From: Adiantum capillus-veneris
Lineage: Eukaryota > Streptophyta > Polypodiopsida > Polypodiales > Pteridaceae
Reading direction: 5' to 3'
NCBI GenBank assembly: GCA_014529385.2
Contig: CM043943.1
Coordinates: forward strand, 158,986,247-159,050,246
DNA: 64,000 bases
Below the pieces are notes generated by a model. It saw only the letters and a program-made list of their open reading frames with translations. It did not search any database and was not told the DNA's origin. Position numbers and translations under genes: made by a program. Shown here in pieces: positions 43,111 through 54,100 of the stretch (within the stretch, counting starts at the first letter, position 1; every line of letters starts with the position of its first letter).

Positions 43111-44632
43111 GGCCAACTGTTGAAATTTTTACCTCGAAGTGTCCTTGAGCTTAACAAGTGGTTCTGACAACTTTTAGGCTTACTCTCCAGCCGGATTGAA
43201 TCGTTTGGAGTCTTTTCGTGCTATTTCTAGACATAGACATGAAATTCTGCAACTTCCAATAACAACTCGCAATGATTCTTTCAGAGAGAGCAATGTTCTA
43301 AAATCCACCTTGGATCCTACTTACCCTACTTCGAGATTCTTATGCAATGTGGTTGTGGAAAGTGTCCACAAACACTCGTTTTCTTGTCTTTTATGGTTTT
43401 CTGAGCATTTATTTTAAGACTTGTCTCGTCTATCAATCATTCTCACAATCCTAATCTATTTCTACAATCCTACAATCCTAAAGGCACTCGACAAGTACGA
43501 TAACTTCTAAGCTACCTCTACACAGCAAAAGACGACAATCTTAGGCTATACGGTTTGTAAAAGAAAGTTTTGAACTCTAGGCAATCCTAGAGGAAGATAA
43601 CTTCACAAGATGCTTGTGTTTTTCCCTAGTTTAGGTCTCTTCGATTCCCAGCAGCGGTGCTGAATGTGGGACGCGTGTCTAACCTCACTATCCTATCTTA
43701 TTGCAGTATTAACGAGAATCACGATTAAATTGTCAATCCATGGGAAGAAGCTGACTTGACTATTACATAGAGGCTACAAGAGGGTGTCAATCTCTCGGAA
43801 AACAACAAACAACTCACATCTAACTCATGCTACACTCAAGTGACAGAAATCACTAAAAGCCAATCATTCATCAAGAAACAAATCACATCCGTTGCAGCAT
43901 CAAATGACATCCAAATGTAATGAAACTTCTAGGACATGATTATAAGAGGTAAGCACACATTCTTATGGTTTCAAATCCCACTTTACGTCAAGTGTCAAAA
44001 TCGCCATTATTAACAATAGTGGATTTTTGACCTTGTCGTTTTTGACCCAGAATGCATCTAAATGCTTCGCAATGATGCCCCAATATCCCCTCTATACTTA
44101 GTTTTTGATTTTGAAGTGTAAATTCTTAGCTATGATGAAATTAGGTCGTAGATCCGCGACACCAAAAGCTACGAATTACTGTGATGTGCTTACGTCAATG
44201 CGTAGAGCTCTTACTTGCGGTTGCAATGCAACAAACACGACTGCAATGTGACAACCGAGAAAAGAGTAGGAAGCATGAGAAGGAGAGAAGTGAGCAACGT
44301 TAGCTCACGTTGTGTATGTCATTATCCAAAACTTCATAATAACTTACAAAAATTGGCTTTTATACCTTAGCCAAGGTTTTTGGTGGTCAAAACTAATAAT
44401 CTGGGAGTTCTATCAAAGATGGGTAATGACAGGTTGATACAATCTGGAAGCTTGTAGCCCCAGCTCATCAATTACAAGGTTTATCCAAAAAATTGGTGTT
44501 ACAATATTTTTGATTTATCAAAATAATAAGTGTTCTTACAATGAAAACTTCAAAAACTGGTATCCGTGGTATCTGTGTTAGCTTGGTGCTAACATTCTCC
44601 CCTCCTCGCGTGTGTCATTCCTTGGCAGAACT
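43111..44632. other. Stretch without a recognised gene
   Basis: Non-coding by inspection. It includes a GC-richer patch near 43640-43690 (CCCAGCAGCGGTGCTGA) and moderately complex unique-looking sequence. It may be the 3' flank or terminal repeat of the degenerate gene to its right; no tract or boundary motif could be fixed. Confidence 0.4.
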
Positions 44633-46904
44633 TTATGGGCTAAAGTAGTGTTCGGTGTCACGACTAGCGAGGTGGTCTTTAAGCACATTCAGTGCCTTTT
44701 GGTATCTGATTTTTCGTTGTTTATTAGGCACTTGCAAAAACTGCATGGTTACTTTGTTCTTCAACTCCACTGTTGAGTAGCCTACAAACCTTGAAGTCAG
44801 GTTGCTAATCACTGGCGCAAATATTTTCGTTCTCCAAGTGAAGAAACCTGTGTGAACCGCTTCCTCGAATTCCAACATATTATGTGAAGGTAGAAACGTA
44901 CACTTGGCGTAGAAGCCATAGAGAACTTTTTCAAAAGGTTGGCCACCACTGAGATCATAGCACAACTCTTTGTTACCCTTGAGGAATGAAATCCAAGGGG
45001 TGCCTACTTGTTCTGGCTCATTGAACACTTTGATGCAGGTAAGCAGCATTCGGCAGATTTTGTATAGCATAGCACATGAAAAATCTGGTAGACTTTTGAA
45101 GAATGACATGGAACCCTTTAGGGTTTTCACCACGTATTCTTCAGTCGGCTGTCCCTTTTCTGGAGTAGGCAATCTGGGGTAATTCAGCCAAGTTGGCCGC
45201 TTCTTTAGTAGTGCCGCATGTGCTATCCAGGTCTTTAATCTTGGTACAGGATAGAAGGTAGGATCATTTTGCAAGGTTGCAGGTGCTCTTGTGAACAGAA
45301 TCAAGTACCTTGGATTCTTGTTCAGCCAGCTCAACCTCCACTTCGGATGGTCTTGATCTACGCCGTCGACTTTCATGTCGGTGTAAAGCCTTTCTTTTAC
45401 TTGCAGCAACTCCACTTTAATCAGAGGATAGGACACGGATTGTTGGTACCATTGCACATTTATTTGATTGGGAGTGAGTTGTGTGACATTGATGGAATGA
45501 AGTACTCTCAGCTCCCAATCCATTGCTGCCTTCCACTACTCATCTACCTCTTGTGTAATTTTTTCTTTTTTTTTGCATCTTCTTTAGAGCTGGATCGTGG
45601 GCATTGTGTCTGCTTCGATAATTGGTACTTGAAAATCCTCCTCGCCACTTAGCTCTATTGTTGGTTGTGTCTCCATGTCAACAAATGAGACTGATGGGAT
45701 TTCTATTTGAGGTTTCTCTGAAGTGCCTGCCGTTTCTTGCGTTTCCGAGCGTCCCTCTCTCAGTAGCTGGTTGACTCTTTTGAGTTTAGTTATCTCCTTC
45801 AGCAGCTCGCCTTCTCTTTGGACCCGCATCAAGACCAGGCCTCTGCGCTGAGACTGCTCTAATTTCAGCTCCAGTTTGAGGTCTTTATTTTTCTTTTCTA
45901 ACGCCTTTTAGACCTCATCTGTTCCCTTGATCCAGGTGACAACTGGATTTTCTCGTATATGCCGCAAGAATATCGCATGATCATTGATTCTTTGTTTTGA
46001 GTATTGTAGGGAAGCATTGGCTACATCTAACTGTACCTGGATCTTTTGAGCTGATAGGGTTGTAGTTAGAAGTTCATTTGTAACTTTTGTCAGCTGATCA
46101 TCCTTTGCTTTGCATGCATCTGATAGTTTTGTGAGCAACTCACCCAGTTCCTCCATAACTTTTTGTTGCTTATCTCTTGCAAGCTGATGTTGTTCAGCTT
46201 TCGCACTCAAATCTTGCACTTGCCTCTGTAGATCAGTGATGACATTGATTCTATTGTCCAGCTCCCCTTGGAATGAATCAATCACCGTCTCTAACTCTTT
46301 GGCCCGTGTGCTACCACCAAGTGCTGCTCAGCGAAGTCGTTCTGTCATCTCCTGCATTTGCTTAGCATACTCATTTGCTTGCAAGAAGACTTCATCATTC
46401 AATTTCCAATCTTCACTTTGTGTTAGTTGTATTGATGTTTTTGTAGATTCTTTTACCTCTGCTGGTTGTTGTTGTTTCCCTTGTGGCTGCTGATCTTTTT
46501 CCGTTGAGGTAGAGGGTGGTGCCTCGACCTTCTCTTGTTGTGTTGAGGTAGAGGGTGTTTCCTTGGCCTCTTGTTCTCTTGTGTGCTCAAACTCTGCGGG
46601 GTCCTCTTCTGGTGCAGGACAGGCTGCCTTTTTTGTCTTTGGCTCTTTCTCTATTTGCTGCTCTTGAGTAGAGACAGCGGCTTGTTGTGCTGATTCTGTT
46701 GCTTCTTGCTGTTCAGATTCTTGTGTAGATTCAGCTGTTTTTTCCTATTTAGGCTCTTGTGTAGATTCAATTTCTTTTTCTTGTTCAGGTTTTGCTTCTT
46801 TTGTTGGCTCATTTGTTGTGGTTCTAACTGCCGGTGATGGTGGTGGGCTCGGTATTGGGTGATCTTGGTGTTCAGAGACAAGAGAAGAGATGCAGGGAGA
46901 CTCA
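44633..46904 (-). pseudogene. C-terminal part of a degenerate gene of unknown function (coiled coil plus conserved C-terminus)
   Basis: Minus strand, from right to left: a Gln/Lys/Pro-rich tract (46650-46904); a coiled-coil region with heptad-like Leu/Val spacing (45908-46285: VITDLQRQVQDLSAKAEQHQ and similar); another helix (45584-45832: LLKEITKLKRVNQLLREG); and a 296-codon C-terminal frame (44633-45523) with WELRVLHSINVTQLTPNQIN and FAPVISNLTSRFVGYSTVEL. Internal stops and a poly-A slip near 45560 interrupt it. I do not recognise the C-terminal domain. The gene continues on the other side of Copia-2. It may be an accessory gene of a mobile element, judging from its flanking repeat arms. Confidence 0.6.
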
Positions 46905-47131
46905 TGTAGGAATTAGGGTTGCAGAGAAACACACACAGCTTGGAGAAGATGAAGGAAGCTCAAGGCACACAATAGAGAGTGTGTTACTTAGTGTGCAATG
47001 GAAAGATAGATAGCCCTAGAGTGATGGGCGTATATACAATGCACGGGGGAAAAAACCTCCTAAAGAGGGAAAAAATGCCCCGGCGGTCCTAGTGTGTTTA
47101 CACACATCACTACCACATGTATATGGTAACA
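46905..47131 (-). repeat. Copia-2 3' LTR
   Basis: Plus strand TGTAGGAATTAGGG to ATATGGTAACA; the match to 51819-52044 is near-complete. The outer dinucleotides are TG and CA. Confidence 0.95.
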
Positions 47132-47206
47132 AATCCTCCCTGGAGTGATGCGGTGAACGAGAGCTGGTACATGAGTAAAGGGAAGTGCCATGCCCTGAGG
47201 ACAGGA

Positions 47207-48945
47207 TCAGTCCACAAAGGGGAGTAAGCCCAAAGCTTTGCGGAAAGTTTCAAGCTTCTCACGAGAAAATGCCTTTGTGAAAAGATCTGCAAGGTTGTCC
47301 TGTGTTGGCACATAAGCCAAGCTGATCTCTCCTGCTGAGAGCCTCTCCCTGACATAGTGGTAATGCACCTCAATGTGCTTTGTGAGAGCATGAAAAACTG
47401 GGTTCCTCGCAACTGCCAATGCGCTCTGACTGTCAGTGTAGATAGTGTTGGCAGTGTCCTATCCAACACCCAAATCAGCCATAAGGCGTCTGAGCCATAC
47501 ACACTCAATCGTAGCTGTGAAGACTGCCCTGTACTCAGCCTCACAACTCGAAGTGGCCACAGTAGGTTGCTTCTTGCTCAACCATGATATACATGAGCTG
47601 CCAAGCATGAAACAAAAACCACTTGCGGACACTCGCGTGTCAAAACAACCAGCCCAATCTGAGTCCGAAAAAGCATGTAAGTCTGGTGGCAATGATCCCC
47701 CCTTGGGATAAAACAAGCCAAGATGTAAAGTGCCACTAAGGTAGGGGAAAATCCTCTTGACAGCCTGCCAATGCTTAGACCCTGGGCTATGCATAAATCT
47801 GCTGACCTGTGAGACTGCAAACTGAATATCCGGCCTCGTGTTGCATACATAAATGAGGCAGCCAACAGCAATTTGGTAAAGAGTGACATCAGCAAGATCG
47901 ACAGCATCATGTAGACTCAACTTCAAACCTGTTTCCATGGGAGTGGCAATAGGTTTGCAATCCTCAAGTCCAAACTTACATAGCAATGTCTCTATGTAAC
48001 TTTTCTGACACAAGGCAATACCACCATCACACTGCTTAAACTGTATACCCAAGTAATGTTGCAACAACCCCAAATCTTTCATCTTGAAAGTAGCATTCAA
48101 ATCATCCTTAAATTCAGCAATATGTCTCTCATTTGGTTCAGTGATCAGCAAATCATCAACATAAAGAACCACGATGAGAAATACATCACCCTCACGCTTT
48201 ACATACAATGTGCTTTCTGTTGGACTGTTACGAAAGCCTTGTTTGACCAAATGAGTGTCAGCTTTCTCATACCAAGCACGAGGAGATTGCTCCAACCCAT
48301 ACAAAGCCTTGTTACATTTGCACACTTTGTCCTCTTGTCCTTTTATGACAAAACTGCGAGGTTGCGTTACATAAACTTCCTCAAATATGTCACCATTCAA
48401 GAAAGCAGTAACAATGTCTGATTGATGTACATCCCAACTAAAATGAGCAGCCAATGCACGTAGAAAACGCACAGTAGTCATACGACAAGTGGGAGCAAAA
48501 GTCTCTTCATAATCTATGCCTTTTTGCTGTGCATAACCCTTTGCAACAAGTCGAGCCTTATGGCGATCAATCTCACCATCCGGCTTGCGTTTCAACTTGT
48601 AAACCCACTTCGTACCAATGGCCTTTTTGCCAGGAGGTAAAACACATAAAGTCCATGTGTCATTTTCTATAAGTGCATCATATTCTGATTGCATGGCAGC
48701 CATCCAATTTTCTGAATTCTGTGCTTCATCAAAAGACAGAGGCTCCTCAACATCATGTAAACTAGACACAGCCAAAGAATAACAATCTGATGCATAAGAT
48801 GCATGGCGAGAGCTTGAACGAGTACGACTAGACAAAGGTGCATCCAATTTACTGTCACGCAAAGTGTGCAGCAGCCATTTTGGCATACCTCTAGCCTGCT
48901 CATTTTCAGCCCTTTCCTCATCAAGTACATCATGTACATCTGCAT
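47207..48945 (-). pseudogene. Copia-2 reverse transcriptase and RNase H
   Basis: MPKWLLHTLRDSKLDAPLSS, then TKWVYKLKRKPDGEIDRHKA, SDIVTAFLNGDIFEEVYV, VVLYVDDLLITEP (the YVDD box) and SDSDWAGCFDTRVSASGFC. A TAG at about 47461 (after LMADLGVG) stops the frame; reading resumes as MAVARNPVFHALTKHIEVHY to the end near 47207. The polymerase residues are intact. Confidence 0.9.
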
Positions 48946-48988
48946 TAGTAATAGGCTGATCTAAAACATTTTCAGAAACCCCTATAGG

Positions 48989-50653
48989 CTATACATTTGC
49001 CTCATTGGAACTTACATTCGTATTTCCACCACTAAAAAGAGGCAACAAAGTGTCATAAATGTCCTGTGAGCTTACATTACTGTCTCTAGTACATGACAGC
49101 AAGGGCTGAACAGAATCTTCCACAAACGCTACATTCCGAGAAACTAGAATACGTTTTGTTTGCGGATGATACAACCTGTAACCTTTGCTTTCAGCACTAT
49201 AACCAACAAAAATACATTTGACAGCCTTATCATCCAATTTTCTGCGCTGCACTTGTGGCACCAAAGCATATGCCAAACAGCCAAAAACACGCATGTGCTC
49301 AATAGAAGGCTTTCTATCATGCCATGCTTCATATGGAGTAATAGACTGCAAAGCTTTCGTAGGACACCTGTTAAGTACATAAGTGGCACACATGATGGCC
49401 TCAAGCCAAAAAGAATGCGGTAAAGCTTGACTTTTGACCATACATCGTACCATTTCCGTCAGTGACCTGTTTTTCCTCTCAGCAACACCATTTTGCTGAG
49501 GTATATAAGGCATTGTACATTGGTGTTTTATCCCACGACTAGCCAGAAATGCATTAAATTCATGAGACATATACTCCCCCCATCGATCAAAACGGAGGGT
49601 GCCCATAGTACATTTCGAGACATTCTCAGCCATAGCCAGAAATTGTTTGAAGCACATAAAAACTTTGGACTTCGCTTTAAGCGGAAATACCCATGCATGC
49701 CTGGAGTAATCATCAATGAAAGTCACGAAGTACAGGTAATTGCCCAAGGACGGAGTTTGCATGGGCCCACAAACATCACTATGCACAAGCTGCAACCTGC
49801 ATGTGGCTCGAACTAAACCATCCTTTGGAAATTTAGAACGCTGCATCTTACCCAAAATACAGCCTTCACAAACATGTTTGACAGGTGCTTCAAGAGGCGG
49901 CAAAGAAGCAACCATATCAGATTTCTGCAAACGCAGCAAACTGGCAAAATTCAGATGACCAAAACGTGCATGCCAAAGTTTTGCATCTGAAATAGCCCTT
50001 GAATCTGCAACAGCATTTGCAAAATTTTGTCCACACTTGTCATACAAAGTGAGCTTATACAGCCCACGGCACAAAAGGCCAGATGCAACAATTTCATCAC
50101 CAAAACTGAGATCATGAACTGTACATCTGTCATCCACAAATTTGACTACAAGTCCAAGTCTAGAAAGTGCGGATAGAGACAAGAGATTCTTCTTGATCCC
50201 AGGTACATAAAGTGCATCAACAAGTGTGAAGGAACTGCCATTAGCAGCAGTGAGCACAATCTTTCCAACTCCCTGAACTGGATAAGAGGCGTTGTTGGCA
50301 CAAGTGACTGAATTCCCATGAGGGACAGACTCAAGAGAGGTAAACAATTCACAATGTGAGGTAATGTGCTTTGTAGCACCACTGTTGAAATACCACACAT
50401 GTGAATCTGCAACAACAACTGACAAGCATGCATCATGGACAACAGGATTGTAAGTGCACTCTGCGCTAAAAGCCCATTCTGCATCAACATCATCAACACA
50501 GTCTCGTTTCACAGAAGACTCAACAATGGCTGCATTTGTAGTGGAACCTGCATTTTTAGTGGAACCACCCTCTTTCTTCTGAGCCTCTTTGGACTTCAAC
50601 TTAGGACACGACTTGATCAAGTGATCATTGGCTTTACAATAATGGCAACACAT
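48989..50653 (-). CDS. Copia-2 zinc knuckle, protease and integrase
   Basis: One 554-codon frame carries the end of gag (CCHYCKANDHLIKSCPKLK) and a protease with WYFNSGATKHIT. The catalytic Asp that copia proteases have here (DSGA) is Asn. It goes on through the GAG-pre-integrase region (LWHARFGHLNFASLL) and integrase with SDVCGPMQTPS, DDYSRHAWVF, LRFDRWGEYMS and PQQNGVAERKNR. The second Asp region reads FDRWGE against SDRGGE in Copia-1, but its Asp is kept. The frame ends at a TAG near 48989 (EANV). Confidence 0.92.
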   Translation of the reverse strand: MCCHYCKANDHLIKSCPKLKSKEAQKKEGGSTKNAGSTTNAAIVESSVKRDCVDDVDAEWAFSAECTYNPVVHDACLSVVVADSHVWYFNSGATKHITSHCELFTSLESVPHGNSVTCANNASYPVQGVGKIVLTAANGSSFTLVDALYVPGIKKNLLSLSALSRLGLVVKFVDDRCTVHDLSFGDEIVASGLLCRGLYKLTLYDKCGQNFANAVADSRAISDAKLWHARFGHLNFASLLRLQKSDMVASLPPLEAPVKHVCEGCILGKMQRSKFPKDGLVRATCRLQLVHSDVCGPMQTPSLGNYLYFVTFIDDYSRHAWVFPLKAKSKVFMCFKQFLAMAENVSKCTMGTLRFDRWGEYMSHEFNAFLASRGIKHQCTMPYIPQQNGVAERKNRSLTEMVRCMVKSQALPHSFWLEAIMCATYVLNRCPTKALQSITPYEAWHDRKPSIEHMRVFGCLAYALVPQVQRRKLDDKAVKCIFVGYSAESKGYRLYHPQTKRILVSRNVAFVEDSVQPLLSCTRDSNVSSQDIYDTLLPLFSGGNTNVSSNEANV

Positions 50654-51497
50654 CTTCTTTTTGCCCTTATCACCAGAATTTCCAGACGAATTGCTGCCAG
50701 TAGAAGCATTAGGAACATAATTTTTGCCACTCGCAGCAGAACCATAAGAAGTGGCTGCATTACTGTTACCACCCTTTCTTTGAGAAGCAATAAAAGCCTA
50801 TTCAACTACACGCTGCCTAGTCCTGTTTTTGCTGGAAAGTGACTCTTGCAACAGCAATGTGCATAATGCATCAAACTTGACAACTTCTGGATTTCCTTGG
50901 GTCATCAGTCTCCAAGTACTAGCAAAAGTCTGGTAGGAATCTGGTAAGGCATCAAGAACAGTCTGCACAAAGGAACTGTCTGAAATGACTTCACCTGCAT
51001 AAATAAGCTGCTCATTGATATCCTTGACACTAGCAAGGAAAGTGTCCATATCATCTTCCTCATGCATAATCTTCGACTCCAGCTCGTTACGCAGCAAAGC
51101 AATTTTAGCCTCATTGCCGCTTGCATAAAGACCTGCTAAAATATCCCAAGCCCGTTTTGCTGATTTTGCTGAACGGATGTGAGGAACAATGGTGCGCTTC
51201 ACAGAAAACGCAATCAATGCATGAGCCTGCGCATCCTTAACATCCCAACGAGCTTGTTCTTCCGTAGGCAAAACAACTCTAACAACTGCAATCCTTGTAG
51301 CAAGACCTGCAACATCCTCAACATCGCCTACATCCTCAGAACCAGGACGTACATCAATGCCCTGCACAATGTTCCAGACACCTTTTGACACAAGAACATC
51401 TTGCATCATATAAGCCCACATAGGGTAGTTGTCCCCATCCAACCTGTCCTCAGCAGCAAACATCTTGAACACATCTGTGTTGTTGTTGTCAGCCATG
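50654..51497 (-). pseudogene. Copia-2 gag
   Basis: ATG at 51497: MADNNNTDVFKMFAAEDRLD, NYPMWAYMMQDVLVSKGVWN, then AKSAKRAWDILAGLYASGNE and TFASTWRLMTQGNPE. It is a UBN2-type copia gag. A TAG at about 50798 replaces a Gln codon seen in Copia-1 (EQAFIASQRK), after which the zinc-knuckle frame follows. Confidence 0.9.
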
Positions 51498-51805
51498 GTA
51501 AATGTTGCACCTGATGTGTAAACTGCCCGAAAATAGGAGAAATGGAGCGGGAACAACCTGTGCTATATAGAACAAACCGTAGAAGACTATAAAGCACTTG
51601 TTATGCAGAAAACGGCACTGACAGAAATTTTGCACAAAATGACGAAATAGCCTGTGCAGCACTGCCTGTAGTGGAAACGGAGGCCGAAATGAGCCCTGAA
51701 ATATTTTTCGACCTGCGAACGCTCGCCAAAGCTCACTGAAATCGGAGAAAGTGAGCAGGCATGTGCTGGAGCAGCTGGCGACTAAGCCCGGGAGGACGTG
51801 ACCTG

Positions 51806-51817
51806 CTCTGATACCAA
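51806..51817 (-). other. Copia-2 primer-binding site
   Basis: Plus strand GCTCTGATACCA, the complement of TGGTATCAGAGC, one or two bases inside the 5' LTR. It is an initiator-Met tRNA primer site as in Copia-1. Confidence 0.88.
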
Positions 51818-51818
51818 T

Positions 51819-52044
51819 TGTTGGAATTAGGGTTGCAGAGAAACACACACAGCTTGGAGAAGACGAAGGAAGCTCAAGGCACACAATATAGAGTGTGTTA
51901 CTTAGTGTGCAATGGAAGATAGATAGCCCTAGAGTGATGGGCGTATATACAATGCACGGGGAAAAAAACCTCCTAAAGAGGGAAAAAATGCCCCGACGGT
52001 CCTAGTGTGTTCACACACATCACTACCGCATGTATATGGTAACA
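51819..52044 (-). repeat. Copia-2 5' LTR
   Basis: Plus strand TGTTGGAATTAGGG to ATATGGTAACA, followed at once by the target-site duplication ACTCA. Confidence 0.95.
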
Positions 52045-53387
52045 ACTCATCACCTTGAGCATGTTTTTCTTCTCCTTGTGCAGTGGCTTCCTCTGCTTGA
52101 TCTTGATGTTCTTCCGTCTCTGTTGCTTTTCTCGCCGCTTCTTGGGCTTCCTTTAGCTTCAAAGCTTCTGCTTCTTGGTACATCTTTTCCAAGGATTCCG
52201 TGGGATCTTCAAAATTCTTCCTGGTGTGATGCTTGGTTCTAGGCCCTTTAAGCCCAATAGACACCCACTTTTCCAAGTCCTTTCCTTGCGCTTGGCGGCT
52301 GCGTTGGTATGAGTCTTTCTCTCTTTCAAACCATGGCTTTCCTCTTCATCTCTTTCCATCATGCTCTTTTTTCTTCATTATCTAAGCTATCACTGCTTTG
52401 CCGTTTCGACGAGCTCTCAGCGACTCTTCATCTCACTTGTATGATCTCTTGGCAGATCTTGTAGCTTGAGGAGATGGTTGAGCTGACACTATCCAAGTGT
52501 TTTGATCTGGGGCAGGTGGTAGGTTGTCGGCCATGCCGATGGCATGGTATGCAATCCTGGTCAAAACTTCTGGTGCACCGAGGTACGTGATCTTTCCTTC
52601 CTTCTTTGTCCCTTTCAATGTGGACAACACATATTGTGCGTGGTCAATTGGCTGCCTAGTTTGTTGACTTGAGGACTTGAGTAAAGGTGGTGGCAATTGC
52701 ATGATTGGGTGTGGTATACCTTGGCGGACTCTTAGCAAGGAAATGGAAATGTTGATGGTGTAACCTTGTGGGATCCTCCATCTTTTTGTGAATAAGGTCT
52801 GCAAAGGTGGTTGCGGCGGTTACTTTAGTGAAAGTTCCAGCCGTTTTCCTGTCTCTTTTCCTCATTGTCATTCCTTCTATGGATAGTCTGAGTGCTTCTG
52901 CCACTATCTCCTTGGTAATTACTACTTCAACTTTATCACCTTGGGGGTCAGAAATCTGAGCAGCTCCATCTTCTTTGATCGTGGACAAAAGCTCATAAGA
53001 TTTTTGGAAGTCCACTCTGCACGGATCTTGCTCATAAAAATCTTAGAGCCATAGCCTTCAATTGGCTTCTTTGGTCTTCGGCTTTGCAGCGACATCATAC
53101 ACTTCTTTTGGTAGAAGATCCAGCTCTACCTGATGTCCTTCCTTGCTCTTGAATCTGCCGAGTGAACACTGTGTTGTTGTGCTCCTCAAGCTGTTCCCTT
53201 GGATGAATGAGGGTCTAGTTGGTATGCATTTAGCTCTTGCAACTTTTCTTTCTGGTTGAGCTTCTTCTTGGCCCTCTCTTCTCCTTACATGGCTTCTGTT
53301 CAGTGAATAGAGTGTCAAAGTTAGCAGATTTGACTGATTTTTCTCTGAAATGTCCTTTAGTTCAAAATTCTGCCAATTTTGGTCCAA
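52045..53387 (-). pseudogene. N-terminal part of the degenerate gene of unknown function
   Basis: Minus-strand pieces: 53058-53387 (ARAKCIPTRPSFIQGNS; QVELDLLPKEVYDVAAK); 52656-53015 (DFQKSYELLSTIKEDGAAQI and VEVVITKEIVAEALRLSIEG); 52433-52804 (IDHAQYVLSTLKGTKKEGKI; YLGAPEVLTRIAYHAIGM); and a Glu/Ala/Gln-rich helical part at 52049-52362 leading into the Copia-2 site. The DFQKSY...ITKEIVAEALRL pattern resembles proteins I associate with plant mobile-element-linked 'putative plant transposon' genes. That link is from memory and is tentative. Frameshifts occur at about 52800 and 53040. Confidence 0.55.
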
Positions 53388-53399
53388 TTTTCTTCAAAT

Positions 53400-54100
53400 C
53401 AGTTTTTGAACAAGCATAGATGCATAAAAACATGTAAGGAAAAAAATTGTAAAGTCAAAATAAAAAATTACACCAAAAGTAAGTAATCGCGAATATTTAA
53501 CTTTTTGCAAACTTGGCATCACAGGCTTGAAGTATATACCAAATACATACTCTGAGTGAAATATGGGCTCATTTGGATGCATAGGGTGAAAATGGTACCA
53601 GATTTTGGCTTTAGGTCTCTGAAACAGTAGATATAAAGGAAAGTTGGGATTTTAATCTCCAAATTGGTTCGAACTTGGCTAGTGGGTTTAACACATCATG
53701 TACTTTGGATGTATGATGGCAAAATAGCAAAATTCTCCCATTTTGGCATGAAAGTAAATAATCGCGATTATTATCTTTTCTACCAAAGTGAACATTTTTT
53801 GGTACAACTTGATTCTACGCATTGTATAGACCCTGTGTATGTGATATGAGGTGATTTGGATCAAAAAAAGTGGTCCATAACTCAATAATTGGCTTGCATA
53901 GACTTCCTTGTGTTTTTTGGCAATTTTTCAAGCTATATGTGATCATTTTGGCTTATACCTGATTTTTGGCATGTAATAGGTGTGTACAAATGATAGGTGA
54001 GGTGATGATACAATTTTTAAGCAAAAATAGTGCAAAAGTAAACAATCACGATTATTTACAACAGTCACATGTTTCTTGCAAAACTTATAATTTTTGACCT
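53400..54100. repeat. Right palindrome arm: same AT-rich palindrome repeat
   Basis: Sites at 53479-53501 (one arm degenerate), 53754-53775 (TAAATAATCGCGATTATTAT; a perfect 16-bp core AATAATCGCGATTATT) and 54038-54059. Spacing is about 275-284 bp. They match the sites at 42.1-43.0 kb, on the other side of the degenerate gene. The spacer DNA is low in GC and shows little further conservation. Confidence 0.8.

Larger units (their letters stand above)
46905..52044 (-). mobile_element. Copia-2: Ty1/copia element splitting the degenerate gene
   Basis: Full-length minus-strand sister of Copia-1. LTRs lie at 46905-47131 and 51819-52044, with an initiator-Met PBS next to the right LTR and a polypurine tract CCAGGGAGGATT next to the left LTR. 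ACTCA flanks both sides (46900-46904 and 52045-52049), a perfect 5-bp target-site duplication. LTRs differ at about 8 positions by eye. Three TAG codons break gag-pol. Confidence 0.96.

Noticed and set aside
43640-43690. tRNA-like or PBS-like sequence (TTCGATTCCCAGCAGC)
   Set aside because: It looks like a T-arm word but no acceptor stem, anticodon arm or LTR end could be placed around it.
49493-49816. Plus-strand frame inside Copia-2
   Set aside because: It is antisense to the integrase core and shared with Copia-1 only because the two elements are homologous.
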